Source: Candidatus Poribacteria bacterium
GTDB lineage: Bacteria; Poribacteria; WGA-4E; UBA9662
Assembly (NCBI GenBank): GCA_002729015.1
Contig: PBVO01000036.1
Span: 1 to 19,279, forward strand
Direction: 5' to 3'
DNA length: 19,279 nucleotides
The number at the start of each line of letters is the position of its first letter. Positions within the stretch are counted from its first letter, which is position 1. The notes beneath the pieces are model-generated. The model was not told where the DNA came from, did not search any database, and was given only the letters and a program-made list of their open reading frames with translations. The position numbers and the translations under genes were made by a program. Shown here piece after piece: positions 1 through 7,030 of this stretch.

Positions 1-128
1 GACTTTTCATAAGCCAATTTGAACTGATCAAAAACTTCTTCGGCAGTATATGCATGAACAAAACTGATGTTCATTTGAACGGAAATGAGTAATAATAGGC
101 ATCCAAACTTAGTTTTTATTCGTCTCAT
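1..128 (-). CDS. Exported protein, N-terminal fragment (gene runs off left edge)
   Basis: An ATG on the minus strand at 128-126 opens a frame of 42 complete codons that is still open at base 1. The protein begins with a textbook signal peptide: a basic start (MRRIKTK), a hydrophobic core at about residues 8-24 (FGCLLLLISVQMNISFV) and a likely signal peptidase I site after Ala26 (VHA, then YTAEE). The mature start, YTAEEVFDQFKLAYEK, resembles the first helix of LolA-like outer-membrane lipoprotein-sorting proteins, but too little is visible to assign a family. No Shine-Dalgarno sequence precedes the ATG. A perfect 24-bp palindrome lies 18 bases upstream of it and could be its operator. The export signal is well supported; the function is unknown. 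Confidence 0.7.
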   Translation of the reverse strand, partial: MRRIKTKFGCLLLLISVQMNISFVHAYTAEEVFDQFKLAYEK

Positions 129-146
129 AGGTATCATATAGTCGAA

Positions 147-170
147 CTATTAACTCTTAAGAGTTAATAG
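147..170. repeat. Perfect 24-bp palindrome (possible operator)
   Basis: The half-site CTATTAACTCTT is followed immediately by its exact reverse complement, giving 12 consecutive complementary pairs with no spacer. It sits 18 bases upstream of the start of the exported-protein gene on the minus strand. This position suits a dimeric repressor or activator site (MarR, TetR or GntR style). In RNA it could form a hairpin of about 10 pairs, but no T-tract follows on either strand, so a terminator is less likely. The binding protein is unknown and no candidate regulator gene is visible in the window. Confidence 0.75.
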
Positions 171-445
171 AACACTGAGCTCCTTTTAGTTTGTTGTGTA
201 AATTTTACCCTGTGTATCTCTGAGAGGAATTAAACATTTTTCTTTTCTCTCTCAGTGGCGATTTCTATGGAGAGTAACAAACCTCAATTGAGCGACCAAT
301 CCAACCATGGAACTAACTCGGTACGACTGTCCACAGGGAGAACCTGAAGCATATTTTTTAACGCCAAGCACCTTAGCTAATCAAAGCTCAGTAGCATAGC
401 ATTGGAGGGTAAGTTTGTCAATCAGCAGATCGGATTAAAAGAGAA
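171..445. other. Intergenic stretch with possible RNA structure
   Basis: No convincing coding frame is present. Several complementary segments are visible: TTTACCCT at 204-211 can pair with AGGGTAAG at 406-413 (7 Watson-Crick pairs plus one G-U), CTGAGAG at 220-226 with CTCTCAG at 249-255, and TGGCG at 256-260 with CGCCA at 362-366. The pairings are nested and compatible, as in a folded RNA with a closing stem, a hairpin and an internal stem. I could not match it to 6S, SRP, RNase P, tmRNA or a known riboswitch. It may be an untranslated leader, a small RNA, or nothing. Confidence 0.3.
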
Positions 446-475
446 TTGACACTTAAGCGTCAGTCTGAGTATAGT
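446..475 (+). promoter_or_regulatory. Sigma70-type promoter for the gene at 508
   Basis: A perfect -35 box TTGACA (446-451) is followed after 18 bases by TATAGT (470-475), one mismatch from TATAAT. Transcription would start near 482, leaving a leader of about 25 nt before the ATG at 508. This is the best-looking promoter in the window. A second TTGACA at 475-480 has no matching -10 box. Confidence 0.6.
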
Positions 476-507
476 TGACATTAATTTCATAAGGTAGCAA
501 AAGACAA

Positions 508-900
508 ATGAAATTACGTTTTGTACAAGATAGCCTACGATTGCGGTTGCGCAAATCTGAGTTGAAAAAGTTACAAGAAACAAATCAGATAGATGAGAGT
601 GTGACTTTCGGGCCTGGCCAAACTTTAGTCTATCAACTGCAATCGCTTAATACAACTAACCAACCAGAAATTAGCTACACTGATGGTAACATTGTAGTTC
701 AATTACCGAAGCCTTTAGTTACCCAATGGGCTAATTCGGATCAAGTTAGCATTGAATATCATCTATCAGTGAATAAAACTGATCAGCTACATCTATTGAT
801 AGAGAAGGATTTTCCGTGTCAACACCAGGAAGAAGAAAACTTCGAAGACACCTTCTTTGAACTTTCAGATTTTAGTTATAGTAACGAACAAAAAGCCTAG
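508..900 (+). CDS. DUF7009-like small protein of unknown function
   Basis: This 130-residue soluble protein has no signal peptide or membrane segment. It begins MKLRFVQDSLRLRLRKSEL, followed by FGPGQTLVYQL, a strand-rich middle ending WANSDQVSIEY, and LHLLIEKDFPCQH near residues 94-107. I recall this order from a family of short bacterial proteins annotated only as hypothetical or DUF7009, with the conserved ending 'EKDF.C.H'. The acidic C-terminal tail is usual there. The invariant-looking Cys and His could bind a metal, but that is inference. A promoter lies at 446-475. The ribosome-binding site is weak (AAGG, 13 bases upstream). The stop is one base from the stop of the convergent enolase-family gene. 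Function unknown. Confidence 0.75.
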   Translation: MKLRFVQDSLRLRLRKSELKKLQETNQIDESVTFGPGQTLVYQLQSLNTTNQPEISYTDGNIVVQLPKPLVTQWANSDQVSIEYHLSVNKTDQLHLLIEKDFPCQHQEEENFEDTFFELSDFSYSNEQKA

Positions 901-901
901 A

Positions 902-2035
902 TTAAATGTATCCGGTTGAACCATCAGGTTTAGTCAAGCTGTCACGTTGCCAATGTTGATAAGATTTTTCTGGGATGGCTTCTTCAATTATATCTATTCC
1001 CAAGCCAGGTCTGTCACGGATTTCTAAGTAACCGTCTTTAGGCAAATAAGGCTCATCAACCCAAGGATATGCATCAGGCAGATTGTATTCCAAAATCTTG
1101 AAATTCGGAGTTGATAAAGCGAAGTGAAAATTAACTGCTGTCGCTAGCGGTCCCATCGGATTGTGCGGCGCAATGGAAACATAGTGGGCTTCACCAATAG
1201 CTGCAATTTTTTTCATTTCTAAAAGTCCACCACATGCACATACATCAGGCTGAATTATGTCTGCACCTTTTTGGGTGATCAAATCCAGAAATTCAAAACG
1301 AGTATACAAGCATTCGCCAGTTGCCAGAGGAACCTGTATTTGTGATCTTAGCTGAGACCAAGCCGGAATATGTTCCGGTCGAATTGGCTCTTCGTAAAAA
1401 TAAGGATCATAATCGGCTAAAGCATTTGCTAGCTGTAATGCGCGAATTGGCTCGAAAACTTTTGCGTGAGCATCAAAAGCAAATTCCCAATTACTCGGCG
1501 TATGCTGACGCAAATCTGAAAAAAAACTTGCTGCAGTTGCACAGACCATACCCCATCTGTTGGCCAACATATCAACACGATATGGACTGGTTTTAAAAAC
1601 CGTTACGCCCCAATTTTCATTCAACCGTCCTGCCTGATCAGCAGCTTCTTTACCTGATTGACCTCCTAAATGAAGGTATACTTCTACTCGATCTCGAACT
1701 GAACCGCCCAGGAGCATGTAAGTAGGTAAGCCAGCGGCTTTTCCGCTAATATCCCACAATGCATGATCAACAGCTGAAGTTACTGCCAAGCCTACACCAC
1801 CAATCGGAAATCGAAACTGCTGGTGTAATTTCAACATGAGATATTCAATCCGTCTAGGATCTTCCCCTTTTATTAACTCAAAAATGTAGTTAGCAATGGG
1901 TTCTGCTGCTAAATCTGGACCAATTGAATAAGCTTCCCCCCAACCATGAATACCTTCATTTGTTTCAATTTTTATCAAGGCACGAGATCGGTTATTAATT
2001 TGTACCATGAAGGTTTTGATGTTAGTTATTTTCAA
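902..2035 (-). CDS. Enolase-superfamily sugar-acid dehydratase (galactonate dehydratase-like)
   Basis: This is a full-length, 377-residue member of the mandelate racemase/muconate lactonizing enzyme group: an N-terminal capping domain (about 1-115) and a TIM barrel (about 120-350). Visible active-site residues are D188 and H190 in FDAH, E215 in the EEP motif, E241 in TGE, D264 in QPDV, H291 in APHNP and E316 in LEYN. Their spacing matches D-galactonate dehydratase, in which three acidic residues bind Mg2+, the D-H pair acts as base and the FDAH histidine as acid. The likely reaction is dehydration of a sugar acid to a 2-keto-3-deoxy acid; the exact substrate is not readable. The start is TTG at 2035, chosen because AAGGAG (2041-2046) precedes it and the protein then begins MKITNIKTF as in the family. 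It is the last gene after the flotillins, 57 bases downstream. Confidence 0.85.
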   Translation of the reverse strand: MKITNIKTFMVQINNRSRALIKIETNEGIHGWGEAYSIGPDLAAEPIANYIFELIKGEDPRRIEYLMLKLHQQFRFPIGGVGLAVTSAVDHALWDISGKAAGLPTYMLLGGSVRDRVEVYLHLGGQSGKEAADQAGRLNENWGVTVFKTSPYRVDMLANRWGMVCATAASFFSDLRQHTPSNWEFAFDAHAKVFEPIRALQLANALADYDPYFYEEPIRPEHIPAWSQLRSQIQVPLATGECLYTRFEFLDLITQKGADIIQPDVCACGGLLEMKKIAAIGEAHYVSIAPHNPMGPLATAVNFHFALSTPNFKILEYNLPDAYPWVDEPYLPKDGYLEIRDRPGLGIDIIEEAIPEKSYQHWQRDSLTKPDGSTGYI

Positions 2036-2040
2036 TCATT

Positions 2041-2046
2041 CTCCTT
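2041..2046 (-). promoter_or_regulatory. Ribosome-binding site deciding the TTG start at 2035
   Basis: Read on the minus strand this is AAGGAG, five bases before TTG at 2035-2033. An ATG at 2039-2037 lies even closer but is out of frame and stops after five codons, so the TTG is the likely initiation codon. Confidence 0.55.
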
Positions 2047-2092
2047 GAATTAAATAAATCAATTTTTTCAGTCACTTAGCAGATAAGGTCAA

Positions 2093-3496
2093 CTAGTCTT
2101 GGTCAGAGTCATGTTGCTTTCGTAGACTCTTGAAACGTTGCACCCGTTCTTGACGTGAATCTCGATTACTTTTCTTACTACCTTGTGAAGTAGATGTTTC
2201 TTCAATTTGCTCATTTTCTTGTTCTAGTGCATCCTGAAGAATATTGACGGCGTCCATTTCTACTCGATCCAATTTTTGTTGATTAGAGATTATGGCCTCA
2301 ACTCTACGGTTAAGTTCCAAGTCGACAGAATGAGGGTGAATTGACGAAATAGGACCATTATTTGGCGTTGTCCCTGCAATTACCGATAAATCTTCTACTG
2401 GAAACAAATCTAGGGTTTGGGCGAACGGTTTTACTAATTCATCAAATTTTTCGATAATGTAGGCATTTAATCCTTGGTCTCCGGCCGATTCCAAAATGTC
2501 GATTGTACGTTTAAGTTGGGTTAGCTCCGATTGAGCTTCTCCTCGAATCTTGGCGGCTTCAGCTCTAGATAACTCAATCGCCTTATCTCTCTCTGCTTGA
2601 GCTGGAATTAATATTTCAGCCTCACATTTGGCTCTAACCATCTCAATTCTCTGCTTTTCAGCTTCAATCTGGGCTTCAATTCCGGCTACTTCAGACTCAG
2701 CATTCCTTAATGCCTCCTGTGCGCCAACAGCACTACGTTGTTTCTCTCGTGCAATCTTAACCTTTAACTCAGCTTCCAGATTTTGGCGTTCATTTTCTAG
2801 CCGTATTTTTTCTACTTCCGCTCGTCTTTGCTCTTCTTTCTCACGAGCACTAGATTCAGCATTAGCTTTCGCTTCTCGGGATTGAGAGTCAGCGTTAGTT
2901 GTCTGTACACGCTTTAGAAGATCAATGTATAGATGTTTCTCCTCAACTCCACTAAGTCTATGGTCATCGACGTCGGCGATGTTCATAGTAGTAATTTCTA
3001 AACCAATCCCTTCTAAATCTGATTTACAGATTTGGATCATGTTTGAAATCAGCTGATCTTTTTCTCGCATGACTTCTTCTGGTGTCATTGCTGCAATTGA
3101 ATCTCTCAAATGACCTTCGATTATAGAGCTAGCAATAGTCTGTAGTTTAGACTTTTCACCCTTGGTCATTTCTAAAATACGCTTTATTGCATTTTGCCTA
3201 CCCTTTTCACTGGTCGATATTGCGTAACTAACAGTAGCTGTTACTGTTAGGGGAACAATTCCTGATGCAATTGCTGACTCGACCACCACACTAGTCGTCT
3301 GTGGAGTCAGGTCCATCGTATCAAACCGCTCAATTAGAGGATACACAAAAATTCTACCGCCTCGATATGTCTTATTACGACCATGAACTACGGCAAGCTC
3401 GCTGGGCGGAACCAACTTCATACGAGAAATTAACTGGACAAACAGAGTTATTGAGATCAGACCGCCAAGAGTTATCAAAAATATTATCGTACCCAT
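2093..3496 (-). CDS. Flotillin-like SPFH protein, second paralogue
   Basis: This 467-residue protein has one N-terminal membrane segment (about 3-24), an SPFH/band-7 domain (about 28-195, with IASSIIEGHLRDSIAAMTPEEV typical of flotillins), a long charged, Ala/Glu/Arg-rich coiled coil (about 200-330) and the flotillin C-terminal part (about 335-375). It adds an unusual basic, polar tail (about 430-467) rich in Arg, Lys, Ser and Gln. Flotillins oligomerise on the inner face of the membrane and organise fluid or lipid microdomains. The gene overlaps the preceding SPFH gene by one base (TAATG), and its strong ribosome-binding site GGAGG lies inside that gene, so the two are translationally coupled. 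Length and layout resemble YqiK/FloT. The family is clear; the cargo is unknown. Confidence 0.85.
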   Translation of the reverse strand: MGTIIFLITLGGLISITLFVQLISRMKLVPPSELAVVHGRNKTYRGGRIFVYPLIERFDTMDLTPQTTSVVVESAIASGIVPLTVTATVSYAISTSEKGRQNAIKRILEMTKGEKSKLQTIASSIIEGHLRDSIAAMTPEEVMREKDQLISNMIQICKSDLEGIGLEITTMNIADVDDHRLSGVEEKHLYIDLLKRVQTTNADSQSREAKANAESSAREKEEQRRAEVEKIRLENERQNLEAELKVKIAREKQRSAVGAQEALRNAESEVAGIEAQIEAEKQRIEMVRAKCEAEILIPAQAERDKAIELSRAEAAKIRGEAQSELTQLKRTIDILESAGDQGLNAYIIEKFDELVKPFAQTLDLFPVEDLSVIAGTTPNNGPISSIHPHSVDLELNRRVEAIISNQQKLDRVEMDAVNILQDALEQENEQIEETSTSQGSKKSNRDSRQERVQRFKSLRKQHDSDQD

Positions 3497-4908
3497 TATG
3501 CTTCCTCCAAAATTTGATTGTCATCTCGGCGCGGATGGGGTGAGTTCTTCTGAGTCATCAATTGGCGGACACTTATACCAAACCCCTTTTCAAATTGATA
3601 TAAAAAATCAACAAAAGCCGCAGGACCTCGATTAACCGCACTATTGAACCCGTCTTTTTCATTTAAAACTAATAAGTTATTAACTTTTAGATCTTTAGCA
3701 TTTTCTGCGTAGGCATCGAACAGAGATGGGATTTTAGTGAAGAAGAGTGCTATTTTACCGATGTCTCCAGCTTGAGTTAGAAGTTCTGCTTTTTGCTGAA
3801 GCAATTCGTTTTTAGCCACCTCGGTAATTTCAACTGACTTTGCTTCACCTTCAGCTGTGATTTCAGCTGCTCTACGCTCGGCCTCAGCCGGTATTGTGAT
3901 TTCGGACTGGTTCTTGAGTTTTTGCAGTTCAACTAACAATTCCTGAACTCGACGCTGCCCTTCGCTATCCGATTTTTCTACTGAACTCGTAGCTTCGAGT
4001 CCAGCTTGGCTGATCTGTGCCTCGGCCTCTTTGGTAAATAAGTCAACGTCTTGCTGAATTGCTAAAATCTCTTCATTAGCTTTACTTTGACTGACTGATA
4101 TCAGTCGTTCTGAATCAGATTCGGCTTGTTCAGCTCTAGCTTTCAAACCTGTTTCTTCGATTTCAACATCTTGTCTTTTTTTTGATAATGTTTTGTTTGC
4201 TAAATTTGAGATATAGTTTGAAGTATCCCAAATTCTCTGTAAAGAAACAGAAACTACGTCAATACCAAAAGTCGACAAATCTTCTCTACAATCCTGCAAT
4301 AAAACACTACGAAACAAAGCCCTTTCCCCGTCTGAGTCTCTATCAGTCGTTGATTCGGTGTTAATTCCAACATCGATTGTAGTTGTTGTCGTTAACTCCT
4401 TTTCGCCAATATTATCAGCACTTTCGACCATACCAATAGCTTGAAGTGGTGTAGTCTTGTTAAGTGCAGCCCTAAAATTACCAACCATAGTTTGCTGAAT
4501 CTGATCTGTAATTTGTTCTCTACTTTTACCCAGCAATTGTTGAATAGCTTGGTACAATTGTGTTTCCACTGTATCATCTACGCAAACACAAGCAGTTGCA
4601 TCAGCTCCGACGGTAATTCCATTAGCTGAATTGACATTTTCGATTTGAACATTGATTGGTATAATACCCAAGTCAATACGCTCGACTCCCTGAATGAACG
4701 GAATCACCGTAGTCCACCCACCCCTTTGGATACGGAATCCGTATTGCTTACCACCTACATTAGTTTTAGCTCCTGTTATTACTAGGATTTGGTTAGTTGG
4801 GCAAACACGAACAAACGATTTCAAAATAGTAATCAAAGCCAAAAAGGCCAAAAGACCTAATCCACCAAACAGAACGGGATTGGTTGATGTGCCAGCTAAG
4901 GTTAGCAT
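3496..4908 (-). CDS. Flotillin-like SPFH protein, first paralogue, with inserted Ser/Thr segment
   Basis: This 470-residue protein has an N-terminal membrane segment (about 12-32), an SPFH domain (about 35-230), a coiled coil (about 245-375) and a C-terminal flotillin region containing FFTKIPSLFDAYAENAK. Compared with its neighbour, the SPFH domain carries an extra stretch of roughly 35 residues (about 163-197) rich in Thr, Ser, Asp and Glu, before FRSVLLQDCREDLSTFGI. The two proteins are too different to be a recent duplication and probably form a hetero-oligomer. AGGAGG sits five bases before the ATG. The gene follows the NfeD-like gene by 18 bases and overlaps the next SPFH gene by one base. 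The family is clear; the role of the insertion is unknown. Confidence 0.83.
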   Translation of the reverse strand: MLTLAGTSTNPVLFGGLGLLAFLALITILKSFVRVCPTNQILVITGAKTNVGGKQYGFRIQRGGWTTVIPFIQGVERIDLGIIPINVQIENVNSANGITVGADATACVCVDDTVETQLYQAIQQLLGKSREQITDQIQQTMVGNFRAALNKTTPLQAIGMVESADNIGEKELTTTTTIDVGINTESTTDRDSDGERALFRSVLLQDCREDLSTFGIDVVSVSLQRIWDTSNYISNLANKTLSKKRQDVEIEETGLKARAEQAESDSERLISVSQSKANEEILAIQQDVDLFTKEAEAQISQAGLEATSSVEKSDSEGQRRVQELLVELQKLKNQSEITIPAEAERRAAEITAEGEAKSVEITEVAKNELLQQKAELLTQAGDIGKIALFFTKIPSLFDAYAENAKDLKVNNLLVLNEKDGFNSAVNRGPAAFVDFLYQFEKGFGISVRQLMTQKNSPHPRRDDNQILEEA

Positions 4909-4926
4909 GAAAACCTCCTAACTAAA

Positions 4927-5568
4927 TTAATCAGTATGTGTGAGTAAATCTCGTTCTACAAAAACATATTCGTCTGTTATTTCAGTAATCCAAACAACTT
5001 CGTCCTTCCTGAAAGAATCATCGGTTACTCGGGATAACGCATAATACTCGGCCACATTCATACCAATTTGAATGCGGATTTTTCCCATCTGGTCATGAGA
5101 AATCGGTATAGTTACATTTGCCTGTTGGAATAAAATTTCCTGAGGTTTGAGAGTTGAGTCAGTTTGTGTTTTTTGAAAACGAAAAAATACACGAGCCAGA
5201 ATAGTAGCCAAAATACCAGAGGGTATTGACCAAAACAAGCTGTTCAGACCAGTGTTATTAGTCGCCCAAGAAAATACGCCCATTGGTCCAAAACCCAATC
5301 CAAAATAAACCAAACTTCTGAGATAAGATAATAAAGATAGAACCGAAGAATTTAACGGTGAATCTGGGTTATCTGGCAACACAACATCTGTTTCGGCATC
5401 GTCGACTATTGTCAGATCAGTTTCGGGATTATCGTTTGATAATGATGCATCTGATAAAGAAACATCTACATCGTCATCTGATTGTCCTAACACCCCGATC
5501 AGATCCAAGACCGTAATACCCACCGAAAAAATAGTGAAAGCTAAATAAAATTGGCTCAGAAAATCCAT
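4927..5568 (-). CDS. NfeD/YqiJ-like membrane protein with OB-fold tail
   Basis: This 213-residue protein has a membrane helix at about 5-27, a strongly acidic Asp/Ser-rich linker (about 29-72), two more membrane helices (about 78-100 and 107-127) and a soluble C-terminal domain (about 140-213). The C-terminal domain has a beta-strand pattern (ATVTIPIS-like start, IQIGMNVAEYYALSR, YVFVERDLL) consistent with the OB fold of NfeD1b/YqiJ/YuaF proteins. These proteins are encoded beside flotillins and act with them in the membrane. Here the gene is first in the operon, 18 bases before the first SPFH gene, which supports the call more than sequence identity does. The acidic linker is unusual. No good ribosome-binding site precedes the ATG. 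Confidence 0.65.
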   Translation of the reverse strand: MDFLSQFYLAFTIFSVGITVLDLIGVLGQSDDDVDVSLSDASLSNDNPETDLTIVDDAETDVVLPDNPDSPLNSSVLSLLSYLRSLVYFGLGFGPMGVFSWATNNTGLNSLFWSIPSGILATILARVFFRFQKTQTDSTLKPQEILFQQANVTIPISHDQMGKIRIQIGMNVAEYYALSRVTDDSFRKDEVVWITEITDEYVFVERDLLTHTD

Positions 5569-5873
5569 CTTAATATTCGATTAATAAAAGAATTAAGTTT
5601 TAACATTTATTATTTACCAATATAGATCCTAAAGACAGTAAAAAGATAGTAAAATTTCATCTCTGTTAGGGTTGATGTGTTCTTCTAAATAGATCTGTCA
5701 GTCAAATAAAGTTTAACATAATTATTTTTGTTATTAAATCAATCAATTTCAAAGTTGTTGGTGTTGCCCGTTAATTTGGGGTGTTTATTGTTACAATTTA
5801 GTGAAATTTTGTTACTTTTATCGTAGAATTATAGGCACAAAATAATATAAGGCTAAAAAATGAGATTCCGTCA
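5569..5873. other. Divergent intergenic region between the flotillin operon and the ABC importer
   Basis: About 305 bases, very AT-rich, must hold both outward promoters. On the minus strand, TTGGTA and CTTAAT separated by 17 bases (about 5596-5624) are a possible promoter for the flotillin operon. On the plus strand I see TTGTTA at 5809-5814 but no well-spaced -10 box. No gene, long inverted repeat or RNA family is recognisable apart from a tiny frame at 5860-5886, listed separately. Confidence 0.35.
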
Positions 5874-5886
5874 GTGTCGACTTTAA
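5860..5886 (+). promoter_or_regulatory. Eight-codon upstream frame overlapping the permease start
   Basis: AAGG at 5849-5852 is well placed (seven bases) for the ATG at 5860, yet that ATG opens only MRFRQCRL before TAA at 5884-5886. The frame overlaps the GTG start (5874) of the permease in another register. The permease has no other plausible start nearby and only a weak site of its own, so ribosomes may be delivered through this small frame. It could equally be chance. Confidence 0.25.
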
Positions 5887-7025
5887 CTACTAGTTCATCT
5901 AAAAACACGAAGGATGAAACTCTAGATAATGATTTGAGAAACAGTTTTTCCACAGCTTCTCAATGGCAGTTAATGTGGTGGAAATTCCGTCGGCATCGTA
6001 TTGCTGTATGGTCAATGATGATGTTAGCTTGCCTTTATTTAATGGCTTTATTTTGTGAGTTTTTGGCACCCTACCCTTTATCATTTCAAGACACTTCATA
6101 CGCCTATGCACCACCACAACAGATCCACTTTATATCCGATGATGGATTACATTTATGGCCTTTTGTCTATGGACTCAAAGGTAAGCGTGACCCTGAAACT
6201 TTGCAGAAATTCTATCAGGAAGACAAAAATCACAAATATCCGATTCAATTATTTACTCAAGGTCATCCTTATCGTTTCTGGGGTTTATTTGAAACGAAAA
6301 TCCATTTGATCGGTATTGGTGATGGTGGGACTTTGTTTCTACTTGGTACTGATTCTATGGGGCGTGATCTGTTGTCCCGGATTATTTATGGTGCAAGAGT
6401 ATCGCTAACAATTGGTCTGATTGGTGTAGGAATGAGCTTTTTGTTAGGATTGTTGATAGGTGTTGTCTCAGGTTATTATGGAGGATGGGTTGATAACGTA
6501 ATTCAGCGTATTATTGAAATCATTCGCTCGTTTCCACAAATTCCTCTCTGGATGGCACTGTCGGCAGTACTACCTTCAACTTGGTCTCCCATCCAAATCT
6601 ATTTCGGTATTACCGTAGTACTCTCAATTATCGGTTGGACTGGGCTTGCACGTCAGGTGAGAAGCAAAATTCTATCGCTAAGAGAAGAAGATTTTGCAAC
6701 TGCCGCCATGTTAGCTGGAGCTAGCCAAATCCGTATAATGTTATACCATCTCCTACCTTCGTTCATGAGTCATATTATCGTTAGTTTAACTTTAGCTATT
6801 CCTGGTATGATAATTGGTGAAACCTCGCTCAGCTTTTTGGGATTAGGGTTGAGACCCCCAATTACTAGTTGGGGAGTATTACTACAGGAAGCTCAAAACA
6901 TTCAAACCGTTGCATTCTATCCGTGGTTGCTGACGCCTTCAGTTTTCGTAATTCTAACTGTATTAGTCTTTAATTTTATGGGGGATGGTTTACGTGATGC
7001 AGCGGACCCTTACGACCGTGGATAA
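5874..7025 (+). CDS. ABC importer permease, DppC/OppC/YejE type
   Basis: This 383-residue inner-membrane permease serves an oligopeptide-type (peptide/nickel) importer. It has a cytoplasmic N-terminus, a first membrane helix at about 44-64, and a long periplasmic loop of about 90 residues (65-155). LGTDSMGRDLLSRIIYGAR (157-175) is the OppC-N hallmark, and the five-helix core follows, with the EAA loop EEDFATAAMLAGASQIRIML at about 271-290. It ends with the typical DGLRDAADPYDRG. The long first loop resembles YejE-type permeases more than classic DppC. The start is GTG. The DppD-like ATPase gene follows 5 bases later, so the genes form an operon. A DppB/YejB partner permease is missing upstream, where the neighbouring gene is divergent. 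The ligand (peptide, sugar or other) is unknown. Confidence 0.88.
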   Translation: MSTLTTSSSKNTKDETLDNDLRNSFSTASQWQLMWWKFRRHRIAVWSMMMLACLYLMALFCEFLAPYPLSFQDTSYAYAPPQQIHFISDDGLHLWPFVYGLKGKRDPETLQKFYQEDKNHKYPIQLFTQGHPYRFWGLFETKIHLIGIGDGGTLFLLGTDSMGRDLLSRIIYGARVSLTIGLIGVGMSFLLGLLIGVVSGYYGGWVDNVIQRIIEIIRSFPQIPLWMALSAVLPSTWSPIQIYFGITVVLSIIGWTGLARQVRSKILSLREEDFATAAMLAGASQIRIMLYHLLPSFMSHIIVSLTLAIPGMIIGETSLSFLGLGLRPPITSWGVLLQEAQNIQTVAFYPWLLTPSVFVILTVLVFNFMGDGLRDAADPYDRG

Positions 7026-7030
7026 ATCTA

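Noticed and set aside
307..399. A 30-codon frame on the plus strand (MELTRYDCPQGEPEAYFL...)
   Set aside because: No ribosome-binding site, very short, no recognisable family, and it overlaps possible RNA pairings. It looks somewhat protein-like but cannot be supported.
200..417. TPP riboswitch, SRP RNA, 6S RNA or RNase P RNA
   Set aside because: Fragments such as GAGAACCTGA at 340-349 recall the TPP riboswitch, but the other required core elements are absent. None of the invariant cores of the other RNAs is present.
1321..1596. A 91-codon open frame on the plus strand inside the enolase-family gene
   Set aside because: It is antisense to an intact gene with all catalytic residues, with no ribosome-binding site or family match.
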